From Chrysomallon squamiferum (taxonomy: Eukaryota; Mollusca; Gastropoda; Neomphalida; Peltospiridae), in contig CM022671.1 of NCBI GenBank assembly GCA_012295275.1, forward strand, positions 20,338,822 through 20,402,821: DNA of 64,000 bases, given 5' to 3'. The notes below the pieces were generated by a model, which searched no databases, was not told where the DNA came from, and saw only the letters and a program-made list of their open reading frames with translations. The number at the start of each line of letters is the position of its first letter. Position 1 is the stretch's first letter. The translations under genes and the position numbers were made by a program. Shown in pieces: positions 14,026 to 26,692 of the stretch.

Positions 14026-14257
14026 CCTAACCAGGCGCGTACTACGTGAGAGAGGCGAGCGTTTTTATTTATTTTTTTTTTCGTTTTTATTTTTAAGAAA
14101 CCATTGATTTCAGCTGGAGCATCCTAACTGCACGTGTACGCTAAAACTGTCGCGCCGTACGCATGCTGTTAGGATGCTCCAACTGAAATCAATGGTTTCA
14201 AAAAAAAAAAAAAAAAGAAGAAGCTCGCTTCGTTCGCATTGTACGCACCCATTTAGG
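14026..14257. mobile_element. Fold-back (MITE-like) element with long nested inverted repeats
   Basis: The inner arms 14097-14128 and 14168-14199 are 32-nt reverse complements with one mismatch, around a 39-nt loop. The outer ends also pair: GGCGCGTAC with GAGAGAGGCGAGC at the left mirrors GCTCGCTTCGTTCGC and GTACGCACCC at the right, and CCTAA at 14026 mirrors TTAGG ending at 14257. A T-rich tract in the left arm faces the A-rich tract in the right arm. The whole segment could therefore fold into one hairpin with bulges. No target-site duplication was found, so the superfamily is unassigned. Confidence 0.75.
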
Positions 14258-14741
14258 AAAAAAGCATAAGAATTGTGGTCATTAAGTCTGTCTTAAAATT
14301 AATTTGAGTTAAAGACAGGAGTTGACTCAGTGACACTAATCGCTTATTAGGTCAGATTGTATGATGTTTCTTAATAAGATAAATGTTGATCATGTAACAA
14401 CTGTCAATTTCCACAAATTAACGAAATTAACAATGTAGTTTCGCAGATTAACGAGAGACATTAGTCGTTGCAGTTGTAGCACGATTATAAGTTATGTAAC
14501 ACTTGTTAAGCGTCAACATCTCTTGAAAACATCATCCTTGAACCAACAAAATAAAACATAAATATTTCACAATATTTGAGAAAACAAAAAAAACCCCGAA
14601 AACTGCTTAAGTTTTACCTAGTTATTAATTTACAAATAATGTGTGCATTCGTCTGTGAATTTAATTGTTTAATTGAATAAGATGTCTTCGAACATTTATT
14701 TATTCTTTTGCATATTGTACTATCCATCTCTTTTTCCGGTT

Positions 14742-14763
14742 TACTCTCTCTCTCTCTCTCTCT
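14742..14763. repeat. (CT)n microsatellite
   Basis: Pure CT run of about 22 bp in the ACY1-GPCR intergenic region. Confidence 0.9.
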
Positions 14764-15481
14764 GATCACTGAGTTTGATACATTTTTATTTACGTAAATG
14801 AAAATATTTAATAATTACTTAAACTAAGTCATTTAAAGTGTGTCTACAGCCAATAAAGATTTGTATACAATTCCTTTGGCACAAAAGCAATTCGCCTCTT
14901 ACATTGGTTTTCCTCCATTAATTTTTAATCCTCGAACACATCCATTACTTTGTCATTATTCTGCAGAAATCTGGAATCACTCCGCCTATAGCAGAGCACC
15001 TGAGAAAACATATCTTGGGAGGTAATTGTATATTTTCTATGCCACCTAATTCAAATGTACTGTGAGTCTGCAATTTTCAGAAACCTTGTACATGTTTTAA
15101 CATCTTAAACTGAAGAATGATTTATAATGGTGGGAGAGGGGCTTCTTACAAATGCACTTCTGTTAAGCTTTAACTCTCCCACTTAATAAAAATGTCATTT
15201 TCTAATGCCGTTTGGCTCATATCCGAAAAAGTAATGAAGAATTTGTTTACTACCTGTTGAAAACCATAAATAGTAAATTAAAAAATTAAATTACCTCGAC
15301 TTTCAGCCAAATGACTGCTGGATGTTATTTTATTATTTTATTTTTTTTTTTTTTTCTTATGCACAGTACGTGGTCGCGATAGTAGTTTTATTTTCAGCTA
15401 TTTATTTTAAAATAGCAATTAACAGATGGATGTAATATAGTGTTATAACGTGTAATAAAATATTTGCTGTGGTACTGTTAA

Positions 15482-15571
15482 AACTATTACTAATGCTCCT
15501 CCTACTACTACTACTACCACCTCCATTACTACTACTACCACTACTACTGCTGTTACTACTACTACTACCAG
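15482..15571. repeat. Imperfect (ACT)n microsatellite
   Basis: ACT/TAC trinucleotide repeat with CTC and CTG interruptions, immediately upstream of the long GA tract. It reads as a leucine-rich frame but this is simple sequence. Confidence 0.85.
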
Positions 15572-15581
15572 TAAATAATAA

Positions 15582-15682
<101 letters not shown>

Positions 15683-16493
15683 ACAACTACTGTTTAAAAA
15701 ATAATATATAAAATAGAATTAACGTGCAGGCAGCACTCAGTAAAACAATTATATATTCTTCTTTTAAGCACTGTTATATTAAAAAGGACATTATTCTACT
15801 TGAAGTTTTATGACATGGATTTTTCATCAACAAATCAAGCTCTTGCAAACTAGCTTGGAACATATCTAGAAGATCCAAAAAAAAAAAAAAAAAAAAAAAA
15901 AAGAAACATAACAAAAAAACCCAATCTATTGAAGGGTGACCATTAAAAGATACCCTTGAAAACATGCAGGTTCTTTAAAGATGTGTATCAGTCTTTTTCA
16001 GCAAATTTTCAATTAACAAGTGAGAGGGTTAAGAAAACGAAAAACAGAAAGAAGCTATTAGCGGTTTCTTTTAAATAATGCAAGCCACGCCTACGGCCGC
16101 GAATTAAACGTTTCCGTTTGTTTATTAAAACCTTCAGTTATCTACAGGAGTTAATAAGCGCAGATACACTGCCTAACGTTATTTATTGTTCACCATTTTG
16201 GAAACAAGCAACTTGTTCTTATAAATAACGATTTAATCAGGGTTTTTCTAATTATTTTTTTTTTTTTTGAGAACTCATTTAAAAATTGCCAAAACTACAA
16301 ATTGATTGTGTAGCCTGAATTTACTAGGAGAGTGTTTTTCGGAAGAATAAAACAAGAGAAAATGGAAGAAGAAAAGAAGAAAAAAATGGAAGAAAATGTT
16401 GTGCACTGTAACTATTACTTCACGTGTATTAATAATCACGCTTTAAAACATCACGTAGGAACTATTTAAAAGATGTTTCAAAAGGTAGGTTCT

Positions 16494-16998
16494 TCTTGCA
16501 TACTACTATCACTGATATAGTTACTACTGCTATTTTAACTATTACTACAACTACTATTTCTACTACTATTTCTAATACTATTACTATATTTATTTATTTA
16601 TTTGTTTGTTTATTTATTTTTTGTGTGTTTATTTATTTTGTGTGTTTTTATTTAATTAATTATTTATTTGTTTTCATCCTTATTTACTTTTTACACTTTT
16701 ATTTCTACTACTACTATTTCTACAACTACTATTACTACAGCACTTGTTGCTATTTCTGATATTTCTTCAGCTATTATTATTAATACTATTACTACTACCA
16801 GTTCGATCACTACTACTTCTACTACTGCTACTACACCACTGTTATAGCTACAAATACTATTATAAATACTATTACTACTATTACTACTATTACTACTACT
16901 ACTACTATTACTACAGTACTACAGTACTACCAGTACTACCATTATTACAGTACTACCAGTACTACCATTACTACCACTACTACTATGTGCTCTACTAC
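16494..16998. repeat. Compound (ACT)n/(TTTA)n microsatellite, about 500 bp
   Basis: ACT, TAT and TTTATTTG type repeats follow one another for about 500 bp. Open frames across it are Tyr-, Thr- or Leu-rich and reflect the repeat only. Confidence 0.85.
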
Positions 16999-18358
16999 TG
17001 TTACTGATGCCGTTAGGGACATGAGGAGAGTCTTGAGAACTTATGTCTTGAGGTAGCCTTTTTGGCGGCATTTTTCTGTACGCAACAAACGATCAACGTA
17101 ACACCTCAACAGATGCTAGGTGCTATTTACCATGAACACGAATTATAAGAATGTCAAAAGTTAATTTCGTAGTTCAGTCCGAACACACAAACATTGTTCT
17201 TATCAGAAGAGTGTTCTAATCAAGTGTGAACACAATTACAGACTGAATAGCAGGAACTAATCAAGTAAGTTATGAGTATTAAACAGGAGTCAACAGCGTG
17301 CGGCTTTGCTTAATCACAACCATTGAAATTTTCCACGAGAGCTGCATCAGCGATACGAAAATTAATATTAGAAATAAGACCTAGATTCTGCGCGACTTCA
17401 CTACATGCACTGTCCAACGATATCTCATTAGCCGATCTTACAGGAGGAATCAAAGGAGTTGAAACTAACATTTTTCCCCAGACTAGCATGTCATATATGC
17501 CTTATCGACGCCTATGGATTCGAAGTATTAGACTAAATATGTCATACGGATCCTGTGAAAAATAACTAATTAAGACGTAGCTGCAACAGTCCCTACGGTA
17601 ATTTCTTCACTGCATTCGTTTGTGGTTTTAGCTCACTTTAAGTGCAGTAAAGAAAAGAATAACCATCAGTTCAGTAAGGTACAAGATTTATGTGTTTATT
17701 ATATACACAAACCAAATATACAGGCTTTTGAACTACTGCAGCGTAGATAAGATGTAAACAGACATTGAGTTTGTTCGATAATTTATTTGATTTACAGCAG
17801 AGATGAATTATGTTTACTGTGATACTTTATTTACATTAATATTATAATAAAAGATTACTCTACTACTACAGTAGTCTTTTATGTATGATAATAATTTTAA
17901 AAATGTTATCTGCTGATAAATTTAATATATCTATATAAATAAACATAATATTTCCGTGGATTCGTATTGACAATCCAATATTCTTCTTACTGTAAGCTGT
18001 AGGCCAATCCAGTGAAAATTTATCTGTGTGGCGTGCTTTTAATATGTAAAGCTGCTGTTAGTAAAAGGTAAGTAAAACACATTTTATCACCAGTAATATT
18101 TCCTCCCCCCAAAACCCCACCATTTATTACAAGGTAGTTAAAACATCAAATATTAAAATGGAACAAAAAAGTAATTTTCGGTGGGGGGGGATGAATTTTT
18201 AACCTCTTTTTATTTTTATTTTTTCATTTTAAATTCAGTTTTTAACTTGTGGGTGAAGAACCATAATTATCGATAATGAAAGAAGAAAACTGTTACCGGA
18301 ATTTTTAATAGAATATCTTTTCACAGCCATAAAACGACAATTAAATAAATAATAATAA

Positions 18359-18492
18359 TGTATGTGTTTGAGTGTATGTGTGTACCTATGTGTATACGTA
18401 TGTATGTATGTGTTTGTGTATGTATGTATGTATGTAAGTATGTATGTATGTACGTATATGTGTATATATGTATGTATGCGTTTGTATATATA
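18359..18492. repeat. (TATG)n microsatellite
   Basis: Imperfect TATG/TGTA tetranucleotide array of about 130 bp. Confidence 0.9.
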
Positions 18493-18544
18493 TAAATCAA
18501 AAACAAACATCCAAAGTTGAACCGAAAATAGCCATAAGAGAATC

Positions 18545-18597
18545 GATGCTTTGACCAGTCATGCCTCAGCTACCATGCTACTGAGCTACAACTCGAT
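18545..18597 (-). mobile_element. tRNA-derived SINE head (A box and B box), degraded
   Basis: On the minus strand the segment contains TAGCTCAGTAGCATGGTAGC, a good pol III A box, and 39 nt further GCATCGATTCT, which matches 8 of 11 positions of the B-box consensus GGTTCGANTCC. The spacing is close to that in tRNA genes. No intact cloverleaf is visible, so a tRNA-derived SINE remnant is more likely than a functional tRNA. Confidence 0.45.
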
Positions 18598-20620
18598 TTT
18601 CAAAAAATAACTGCTACGGGTTCAGAAATAAGCATTGAGATGAATGTTGATTTTCACTCATTGCCGTGCGGTTGCCGTTTGCAACAGATCCCAGTAACGT
18701 CATTCCATCACGTAAGCTCCGTTCATCTGCTTAGCTGAAGCTGATAATTCGTTATACACATTATCAAAGGTGTCGTTGTATCCACTACATTAACATCTTC
18801 TATAGCTGATATTTTCAAAAGACATTGTTTTGGAAGCAGATGAACTTTATATATTCTCTTTGGTGATTTTGGTATGTGTATTTTATACAAATAATCTATA
18901 ATAATATATTTTGAAAATGTTTTTAAGTTCCTGTAATATATGTGTATTACATGTTTGTATATTTTATGTAAGAAATTTATTTTAATTTCAAAGAACTCCG
19001 TATTTTTTTCTTTTATTATTTGGTTTGTGTTGTATACAGAGATTAATGTTTGTGTGTTTGTGTATAGATAAATAAATAGACGAACAGACGGACAGATACA
19101 TAGGTAGTTAGAAAGGAAGGCAGCAGAGAGAGAGAGGAAATAATGTGAGAGAGACAGAACGGAAAAAACGTAAACATGATGTTGAGTCACACTGAGTCAC
19201 ATTTAAAAATTGTTTAAAATAATTAATAGACTAGCTTGAACACTTTAAAACAGGAAAAACAAAACGTAACTCTGTATCAACAAAGTGGATCTTTTGATGT
19301 TTTGAATATAAATTAATACAAATTAATCAAAGATACTTCCATTGTGTACTCTTAATCAAATACGTCGAAGAATTCTGCTCTCTGACAGCATTTTATAAAC
19401 CGGAATCTGTAATATCAAACTAAATTTGACATTCTTATTCCTTATAAATTAGTGTTGTGGATCTTAATATAATACTTAAAATTTAAACTAGTTATTATTA
19501 TGTTGGTGCTATTGTACTGTTACGTGTATAATTGTAGTCGTTAGCTTCGCAGTAAGCTTTTCTTGACTGATGTCGCTGGGAATAACTATTTTGGACCTCT
19601 GTTGTAATCAAATGATGGAGTATTCAGCTGGTTGTAATGAGCTGAACTGTCCAGTCAAAAGACCGGATATACCAATCGGGAGAAAGTATTACGATTTTTA
19701 TTTACACGATTAACAACATTCACTAACGCACGGAAAGATATATTTTACTGACAAACAAAACAATCAGAAATGCTGGAAAGCAGAATAAAATTTAGCATCG
19801 TCTTAGAAGTCAAGTAATGATCCCCACAAATCTGTCCTAAAACAAAGCTGTAATAAATATCATACTGTGTATATAATCTTGCATATAATGGAATTTTATT
19901 GATTATTCTTCAATATTCTTCTTTAATCGATTCCCCAATCTAACTCCCACTCCCAAATACCCAGTATAACCAGTATAAATCCACACACGCATGCACAACC
20001 CTAGATATTACGAACAGCCTTCATGATATAAATACAATTGTCGTTATCTTACGCCACTTGCCTCTGAACAACTTGTTACAGTGTGATTTCTATATGAACT
20101 TTCAATGTAATTCATTACATGATAACAGAATATTAGTCATTAAGTTCCAGTTTCAGTGATATAAGAACTCATCTTTTAAATACACTCGGACATCATTTTT
20201 TCATCATCGAATTTAAATGTAATAACAGTTTAGCTTCTTCCTGCAAGAATTCCGTTGTTGTTAACTAGGTGCGTTTCTACTGCTGAATACATTATGTTGT
20301 TGCTATAGTAAATGTACCTGCTAATTAAATAATGTTCCAAACTTCAACCATACTGGTTTATAATCACTAACTGTCAGATCTTATTCTCCTTCTTTGACTT
20401 TTATTTATTATTATAAAATATGGACACTGCTTTCAGCTGTTGCATATACAGTTTTGAAAAAGTTGAGCATTATGTACAATGAGTGAAAGTAGTTACATAT
20501 AACACATGAAATGTACACGATTTAGCTATTAATATCACTTAATATCGTGGATGTGTTCTTCTAGAATAATAACAAGCATTGGAGCAAGTTTCTCTATGAG
20601 ATAATATATATTTATACATT

Positions 20621-20623
<3 letters not shown>

Positions 20624-20652
<29 letters not shown>
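20624..20652. repeat. (TA)n microsatellite
   Basis: A TA run just left of the Tigger/jerky-like element, in a TA-rich stretch of the kind TA-targeting transposons insert into. Confidence 0.9.
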
Positions 20653-20659
<7 letters not shown>

Positions 20660-20673
20660 TACACACACATACA

Positions 20674-21303
20674 CAATGATATCTCAACTTACAACTTTTT
20701 TGAGTCACAAGCAGTCGCCAGGTCAATTTTCTGCTTTGAGTTGCGAATCCAAAATCCGAGTTACGAGTGAGCTTCAGATACGCCGCCGCTAGTTGGCACA
20801 ATCCGGCAAGCATCCCGCGTCTCACTCGTTTGCTTCACGTGGTTAACTCGCCGCGGAAGCGTCTCTGTTGTGTTGTGCTCGCATTTCTTTTTTCTGGCCA
20901 TGGGTCCTAAGAAAGTGAGTGCAAAAGGACAGTGCTGAGAAGAAGAAGCGGATGAGTTAGAAAAATATCGAAAAACATAAGCGAGGTGTGCATGTAGTCA
21001 ACTTGGCATACCGAGGCAGATGCGTTAAAACAATATGTCTGATCTCCAGGATAAATACAATTTACAAAATCAATTATTACTTTACATTCTCTTTTATTTT
21101 GTTTTTATACAATATTTGTCATTTATAAGTACATTTTTTTAATTTAAAGATAGCTTACAAAAACATGGGGTGGTTTTGGGGGGCTGGAACGAATTAATGG
21201 TATTTCAATTGATTTCAGTTGGAAAAACTGATTACATATCCGAGCAAACTGAGTTACGAGCTTGGTAGCGGAACGAATTAAACTCGTAAGTCAAGGTACC
21301 ACT
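20674..21303 (+). mobile_element. Degenerate, internally deleted Tigger/jerky-type (TcMar) transposon
   Basis: The two ends are imperfect terminal inverted repeats. The right end reads, inverted, AGTGGTACCTTGACTTACGA; the left end reads CAATGATATCTCAACTTACA, matching at most positions. Inside, an ATG at 20900 begins MGPKKVSAKG, which I recognise as the usual start of jerky/Tigger DDE transposases, but a TGA follows at 20936-20938. The next codons continue to show eroded similarity out of frame. The catalytic core is missing, so this is a non-functional fossil of about 630 bp. A flanking TA duplication is not clear at the left end. Confidence 0.75.
20900..21030 (+). pseudogene. Remnant of Tigger/jerky transposase N-terminus
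   Basis: The segment starts MGPKKVSAKG and then meets an in-frame stop at codon 13. Further Lys-rich and KHKRGVHVV-like similarity to the DNA-binding N-terminus appears only across frame changes. About 130 bp is recognisable before unrelated AT-rich sequence begins. It cannot encode a transposase. Confidence 0.55.
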
Positions 21304-22004
21304 TTATATCATAATTACATTTTCTCATTTTCTCTTATATTAAATATAAAGAAATATTTTAAAGAATACTTTAAATATCATATATGCATCATACTGTACA
21401 TCCCCAAAACCTGTAAGTGGATATTAATGTTACTGCCTCGTTTCTTAACAACGGTAACACTTGACGTACTCTTGGGAACGATGACGAATGGTTACTGTGT
21501 TGTATGTATAGCGAAAACACTTAAAACAGTGGAAGCTTTACAAAGATTAGAGGAAAATGTGGACTAACGATACTATGATCTGCGTTGAAATGAGTGCTGG
21601 TGGCGCGCCGTACGTCTTATTTCGTGAAAACGTCGTGAAGAAAGAATACGTTGGTTGTAAAGCAAAGCTGCAGGAATCACGGATGTATAGTACAAAAGTG
21701 ATGTTAAAATGAGTGGGGATACGCTTGAACAAGGACTGGATGTACATGTAAGTGTATCTCTGCAAATAATGCTTTACTGGACATGTTTGTTTTGCTGTAT
21801 ATATTTACTATTTATAGTTACTTACTGATACGAAATTATTTTACAGACAATGAAAATAAGTTTATTTAATGTTACTCAACTAATAACTTTAAATTTAGTT
21901 TTATGTGAATTCCTGTAAGGATCACCTTCTTGGATAACCTATCCCGAAGTTTTAATTTTCTTTCTTTTTTTTTTTTTCCTTTTTTTTAAATTTTTAAATC
22001 TTCT

Positions 22005-22125
22005 TTTTCTTCTTCTTCTTCTCATTCTTCTTCTTCTTCTTTTTCTTCTTCTTCTTCTTATTATTATTATTCATCATCTTCTTCTTTTCTTCTTCTTCTT
22101 CTTCTTCTTCTTATTATTATTATTA
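22005..22125. repeat. (TTC)n/(TTA)n compound microsatellite
   Basis: Alternating blocks of TTC and TTA trinucleotides over about 120 bp. Confidence 0.9.
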
Positions 22126-23204
22126 TGTGTTTTTAAAAAAAAAAGTGAGAGATGATTCCTGCTGGCGTCATATACTTTGGACCACTTTTATAGATTAGCT
22201 GGACCGTTATAATTACGTGCACTTTTCCTTTCCTTAGGTAGGAAGATCTGTTAATTTGTGTGTATGTATGTGTGTGCGTGTTGATTTGTTAATCAGTCAA
22301 AGGCGTATGTTGGGAAGGAATTATTATTTCTGATTGTTATACTTGTAACAGCCAGACTGTTATGAATTGACCCCAAAATGACGCAGTAACAAAGTATGTA
22401 ACTTATACAATGTATTTATTATTGTTACAGTTATATAACGTTTAACACATATTAATTGCAGCTGAGAATATATTATGTAACGCTTGATATTTATTTATTA
22501 TCTTTACAAATAGTGATGTAATTTGTAACATATACATTAATTCTTGTTGTTAATAGCGTATAGTGAAACACGAACATTTATGTATTCCTACGACACAGAC
22601 TTTAGGTTTCACTTTCAAGCTAGATAGCTATTATGATGTCAGAACGAATTATGCAAATGTACAGACGATGTACAGAGTTTTGAAAATGCAAATGGAACGA
22701 ACACCATGTTCATAAATTTTGAAAGAACAAACAGACCCCTGAAGTATTTTATGAAAAGGAAATTATTAGTTATCTGAGGAGTTTGCGTGGTTTTATTTAT
22801 TTGTTAGATCAAAAGAAGAAGTCCCTGTGGTGTGTTGTGGCCCGTTTAATTTATAGAATGTATAGTTCATTTCAAAATGGTTAGAAGTGAATGAATAATG
22901 ATGTAGTATGCAGAAAATACACATGCGATAGTTATGTCGTTTTAAAATGACAACAGATCTAACACTAAAGATAAAAGTATATGTCTAAGTAATTAATATA
23001 AAAAATGTGAAAAAAAAAAAAAATAAAATTGAATGAATAAAATTTCATGAATAAAATTTTACGACAGTCGAATAAGGAAAACAGATCTGATGCCAAAGAT
23101 AATAAGACTAGAAAATAGTGCCAGTACAGACCAGCATCCAAAATATGACTATAATTGTGAAATATTCGTTTGTCTGACTCGTTTCAAACGCGATAAGGGA
23201 ACAA

Positions 23205-23355
23205 GCAATCACGATTTTTACCATCTAGTTACCATTTCATAAAATTAAAGGTATTGTTGCGAAAATAACATCTCTCTATCAAAGATCTGTTGTAGCAAGA
23301 TTTTTACCATCTATCTGTCATGTCATAATATTAAAGATGTTGCGTTGGAAGAAGC
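23205..23355. repeat. Two-copy degenerate repeat, period about 88 bp
   Basis: GATTTTTACCATCTA, then TCATAA and ATTAAAG appear at about 23211 and again at about 23299 in the same order. This is intergenic sequence with no recognisable coding content. Confidence 0.5.
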
Positions 23356-24788
23356 ACCTATCCAGCAGAGAACTGTTGCATCAGTCAGTTTGCCCATACA
23401 TGTCTAAGTTCTGTTATATCATATCGGGTCAGCTGTCAGTGGGCAATCTTGGCTTCTTATTTGCGTTGGAAGTAAACTCTTTGACATCGACAGAGAAAAT
23501 AAGCACTCTAATGAGAGTCGAGATAAATCGTTTCATCTTTTGGCCAAAATTTTAATTATTTCTCACTCTGTTTTTCGAAATAATAGAACGTTCTCTCGCA
23601 GTTTAAAATCATTATACGAGAAATTACATCGGTTAAAGACCTGCTGACTGGAAAACACACGCCATTCATTAACAGTGCAACCGTGATTTAGTTAAAGAAC
23701 ATATACAGTTATCATAAGCGTGAGATATTAATCTTTTGGTGCTGTTAATGTTTATCTCATTCCTTCTGTCTTGTTTTTATTAATATAAATTGATAAAAGA
23801 CAAAACAATAAGAAAAACTGACATCGATGAATCCCATAGTAAACTTTATCAGTACGTGAAATCCACTGGAAATGGCGTATCCGAATTTCTTGTAATTATG
23901 ATCTTTCACCACAACATTAATTTGTTTTTCAAATCATTCCCAGTACATAGCTTGGATAATTTCTCTTGGGAACGGTGGCGTAGCTAATTCAGCCTGTCTA
24001 TTTAGAAACTGAAAGAAGCAAAGAACTAAGAACTTTGGGATATTATCGAATTTTGATGTGTTTGGCTCATTCCAGTAATATCATCATTTTGGAAATACGG
24101 ATGGCTCGGAAAGTTTATGATGAAAATGATAGTGAAATAAATTATATTTCATTTGATAAATATTAATGTTTAAAACTTTATATTAATTATTATGAATATT
24201 TTATCTGCAGTAAAACTAACTATACTAGAACTGAGGGAACAGGAATTTTTACTTTTTTCTTGTATAGCTGGGACAAATTTGGTTCTAGTATATATTTGCT
24301 GCGATGACACAATGCCACAGGTTCAGAAATACTGATATAAATATTAATATGGTAGGTCTAACGACAGATACACAATATTTTCATATTTTGTTTCTGTTCA
24401 ATCAATATACAGTTACAAATTCAACGATACCATTTATTTCAATTTATATATGACTTTTACATAAATACATGTAATCCATTGTCAGCGTATCTTACAAACG
24501 TCAGAGTAGAGAATAAATATTATGTATTTATTGATAAATGTGATGTGATTCTAAAGTGAATACATATTGAAAGCTCCTGTTAAAAAACCGATTCTGCGTG
24601 TGCGAGCGAGCGTGCACGCATGTGTTCGTTTTAAATGAATCTTAGATTGCAGAGGTTATTACAACGGCAATTTTGTAATTATTATCTTACACCAGTAAAT
24701 TAATTTTGTATATATATATATATACTGTTACTGCTCGAAGTCTTAGCAAAGAGATTACGTGAAACATAATGATCAAGCTTTGCAGTTA

Positions 24789-24790
<2 letters not shown>

Positions 24791-24878
<88 letters not shown>
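24791..24878. repeat. (AT)n microsatellite
   Basis: Nearly pure AT dinucleotide tract of almost 90 bp. Confidence 0.95.
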
Positions 24879-25210
24879 GGCAGTAACGGTTGGATGTGGT
24901 AATATCTGTATACTTACATTCCAGACAGGGAAATAATTATATGCTTTTCTAGTCTTGTTCAGAAACGCCAGATTCCTAATTACATTTCTGAAACAAGTTA
25001 GCACGCGGGAGCCTTAAATGGAATTTTTATTATTTTGTGTTGTAATGAGTTCATTCTAGTCAAATGAGATATGTATGCATGTGTATAATGAAGTGCTTGT
25101 TTCCATTCACTGCTTACCACATAGCAATTACAATCGTTTTATGTAATAAACTTCACTGTGTATGTATATAATTTAAGAGTATTTGTCGAAACAAACGCTT
25201 CACTACACAT

Positions 25211-25221
25211 AAATACACGCA

Positions 25222-25257
<36 letters not shown>
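25211..25257. repeat. (AC)n microsatellite
   Basis: AC tract preceded by ACGC variants, intergenic, about 1.4 kb upstream of the GPCR coding exon. Confidence 0.9.
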
Positions 25258-25262
<5 letters not shown>

Positions 25263-26470
25263 ATCGTTCTGTAATATTGTGATATTAGGACTCGTGCTTC
25301 AGCATCTGTTTTTCAGATTATTTCACTTTATTTAAGAACAAATATATACAAACACATTACGTATATGTGAGGTTCTGTAAATAATCAAAGGCTATCGATA
25401 AACTACAAACCACAGTTTCTGTCTTGTTTTGGTAGGTAGCCGTAACTCATATACTGATTTTTTTTTTCTTTTTTTTCCTTTTTTTAAATTTATTTATTGC
25501 CGGTTCAAAGATACGTCGAGTTATCTCAACTGTTGTTTTATTATTCCTATCTGGCAAAAAATCAGCTAAGATTATATCACGAGAATTAGCTTCAGTCGAT
25601 TACATATGATTAGAGTAAAGAGAAAAACGAATAAAAAGGTAATATAAGTTAAAACACTTATGTGTTACGACCAAATGAACATGATTACAGTCATAAGCAA
25701 CATTAAGACAGAGAAATAAAATAATAAATCTAGACTGCTTTAAAAATAAAATAAATAAATAACAACAACTACTGCCACTTCTAAAACAACAACAACAGTA
25801 GCAATGACATGAAGATGAGAAAATACTGTAAACATACCAAAAAATGTAAAAATGCGGTTACAAGTTTTATTATTATTATTATTATTGTTGTTGTTTTTGT
25901 TTTTATTTTTAATTTTAATTTTATTTTATTTTATTTTATTTTATTTTTTTTTTTTTTTTTTTTTATTTTTTTTTTTTATTTAATGAGGATGAGTCGACTG
26001 TGAGATTCACTCACGTAAGAGATAATCTGCAGCTGTACTCACCCGTCTTCCTTTGGGATTAACCAGGAGAGTTTTAAGAAAGAAACGTCAGATCGAGTTT
26101 GTTAAATTCCCATGACTACAACTCATGAATGACCAGTTCGTTGGGAATTGTTTCCGTTCGTTTGCGATTAACGACACGATATTCTCAGCGCCAGGAAGGC
26201 GCTTTGTCAAGTACAGAATTTATGATAATTCACACTGTCATTTTGGTTTTGAATCTGCTCTTTCCATTGCTTGTTTTCTGCGCTGTACTAACTATAATTA
26301 AATACCATGGAGTATCAGGTATTACATATTAATACAGACTTAGGTTTTTCTTCATTTCGAGAGTTTGTTAAACGTGCTTCAGTTATTAGGTTTTTGTTAA
26401 AACTTGCTTCAGATATTATATTTAAGAACGTAATCATTAACTTGACTGTAATCTTTTCAGTTCGTTTAAG

Positions 26471-26689
26471 GTAAGTTTTTGATATTAAATTTTATAATAA
26501 GAAAGATATATTTTGTGTCACGTTTTGCGAGAATAATCACAAATTTGTCGTTAATGTCCTTGTTATAAAATTATTCTTGAACACCCTTAGCAGCATTAGT
26601 AATAACAGATAATGTCATTTTCATAATACGGTTTACACAACGATTTATTAAAAAAAAACCTTTTACTTAATGTTGTATTGTATTTTCAG
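26471..26689 (+). other. Candidate 5' UTR intron of the GPCR gene
   Basis: A strong donor (AAG then GTAAGT) at 26471 and a pyrimidine-rich acceptor (TATTTTCAG) ending at 26689 bracket 219 bp. The acceptor lies 3 nt before the GPCR ATG. This suggests a non-coding or short-coding upstream exon ending at 26470. No transcript evidence is available. Confidence 0.45.
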
Positions 26690-26692
26690 ATC

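Noticed and set aside
16496-17007. Overlapping Tyr-, Thr- and Leu-rich frames
   Set aside because: Pure product of the compound trinucleotide repeat.
17323-17565. 80-codon frame in the intergenic region
   Set aside because: Balanced composition, but no recognisable domain, splice sites or neighbouring exons.
17848-17880. Short hairpin AAAAGATTACT...AGTAGTCTTTT
   Set aside because: Eleven-bp imperfect arms in AT-rich DNA are expected by chance; no further support.
23337-23555. 72-codon frame in the intergenic region
   Set aside because: It overlaps the degenerate 88-bp repeat and shows no homology I recognise.
26129-26332. 67-codon frame with a hydrophobic stretch upstream of the GPCR
   Set aside because: No homology recognised and no good splice donor joining it in frame to the receptor exon.
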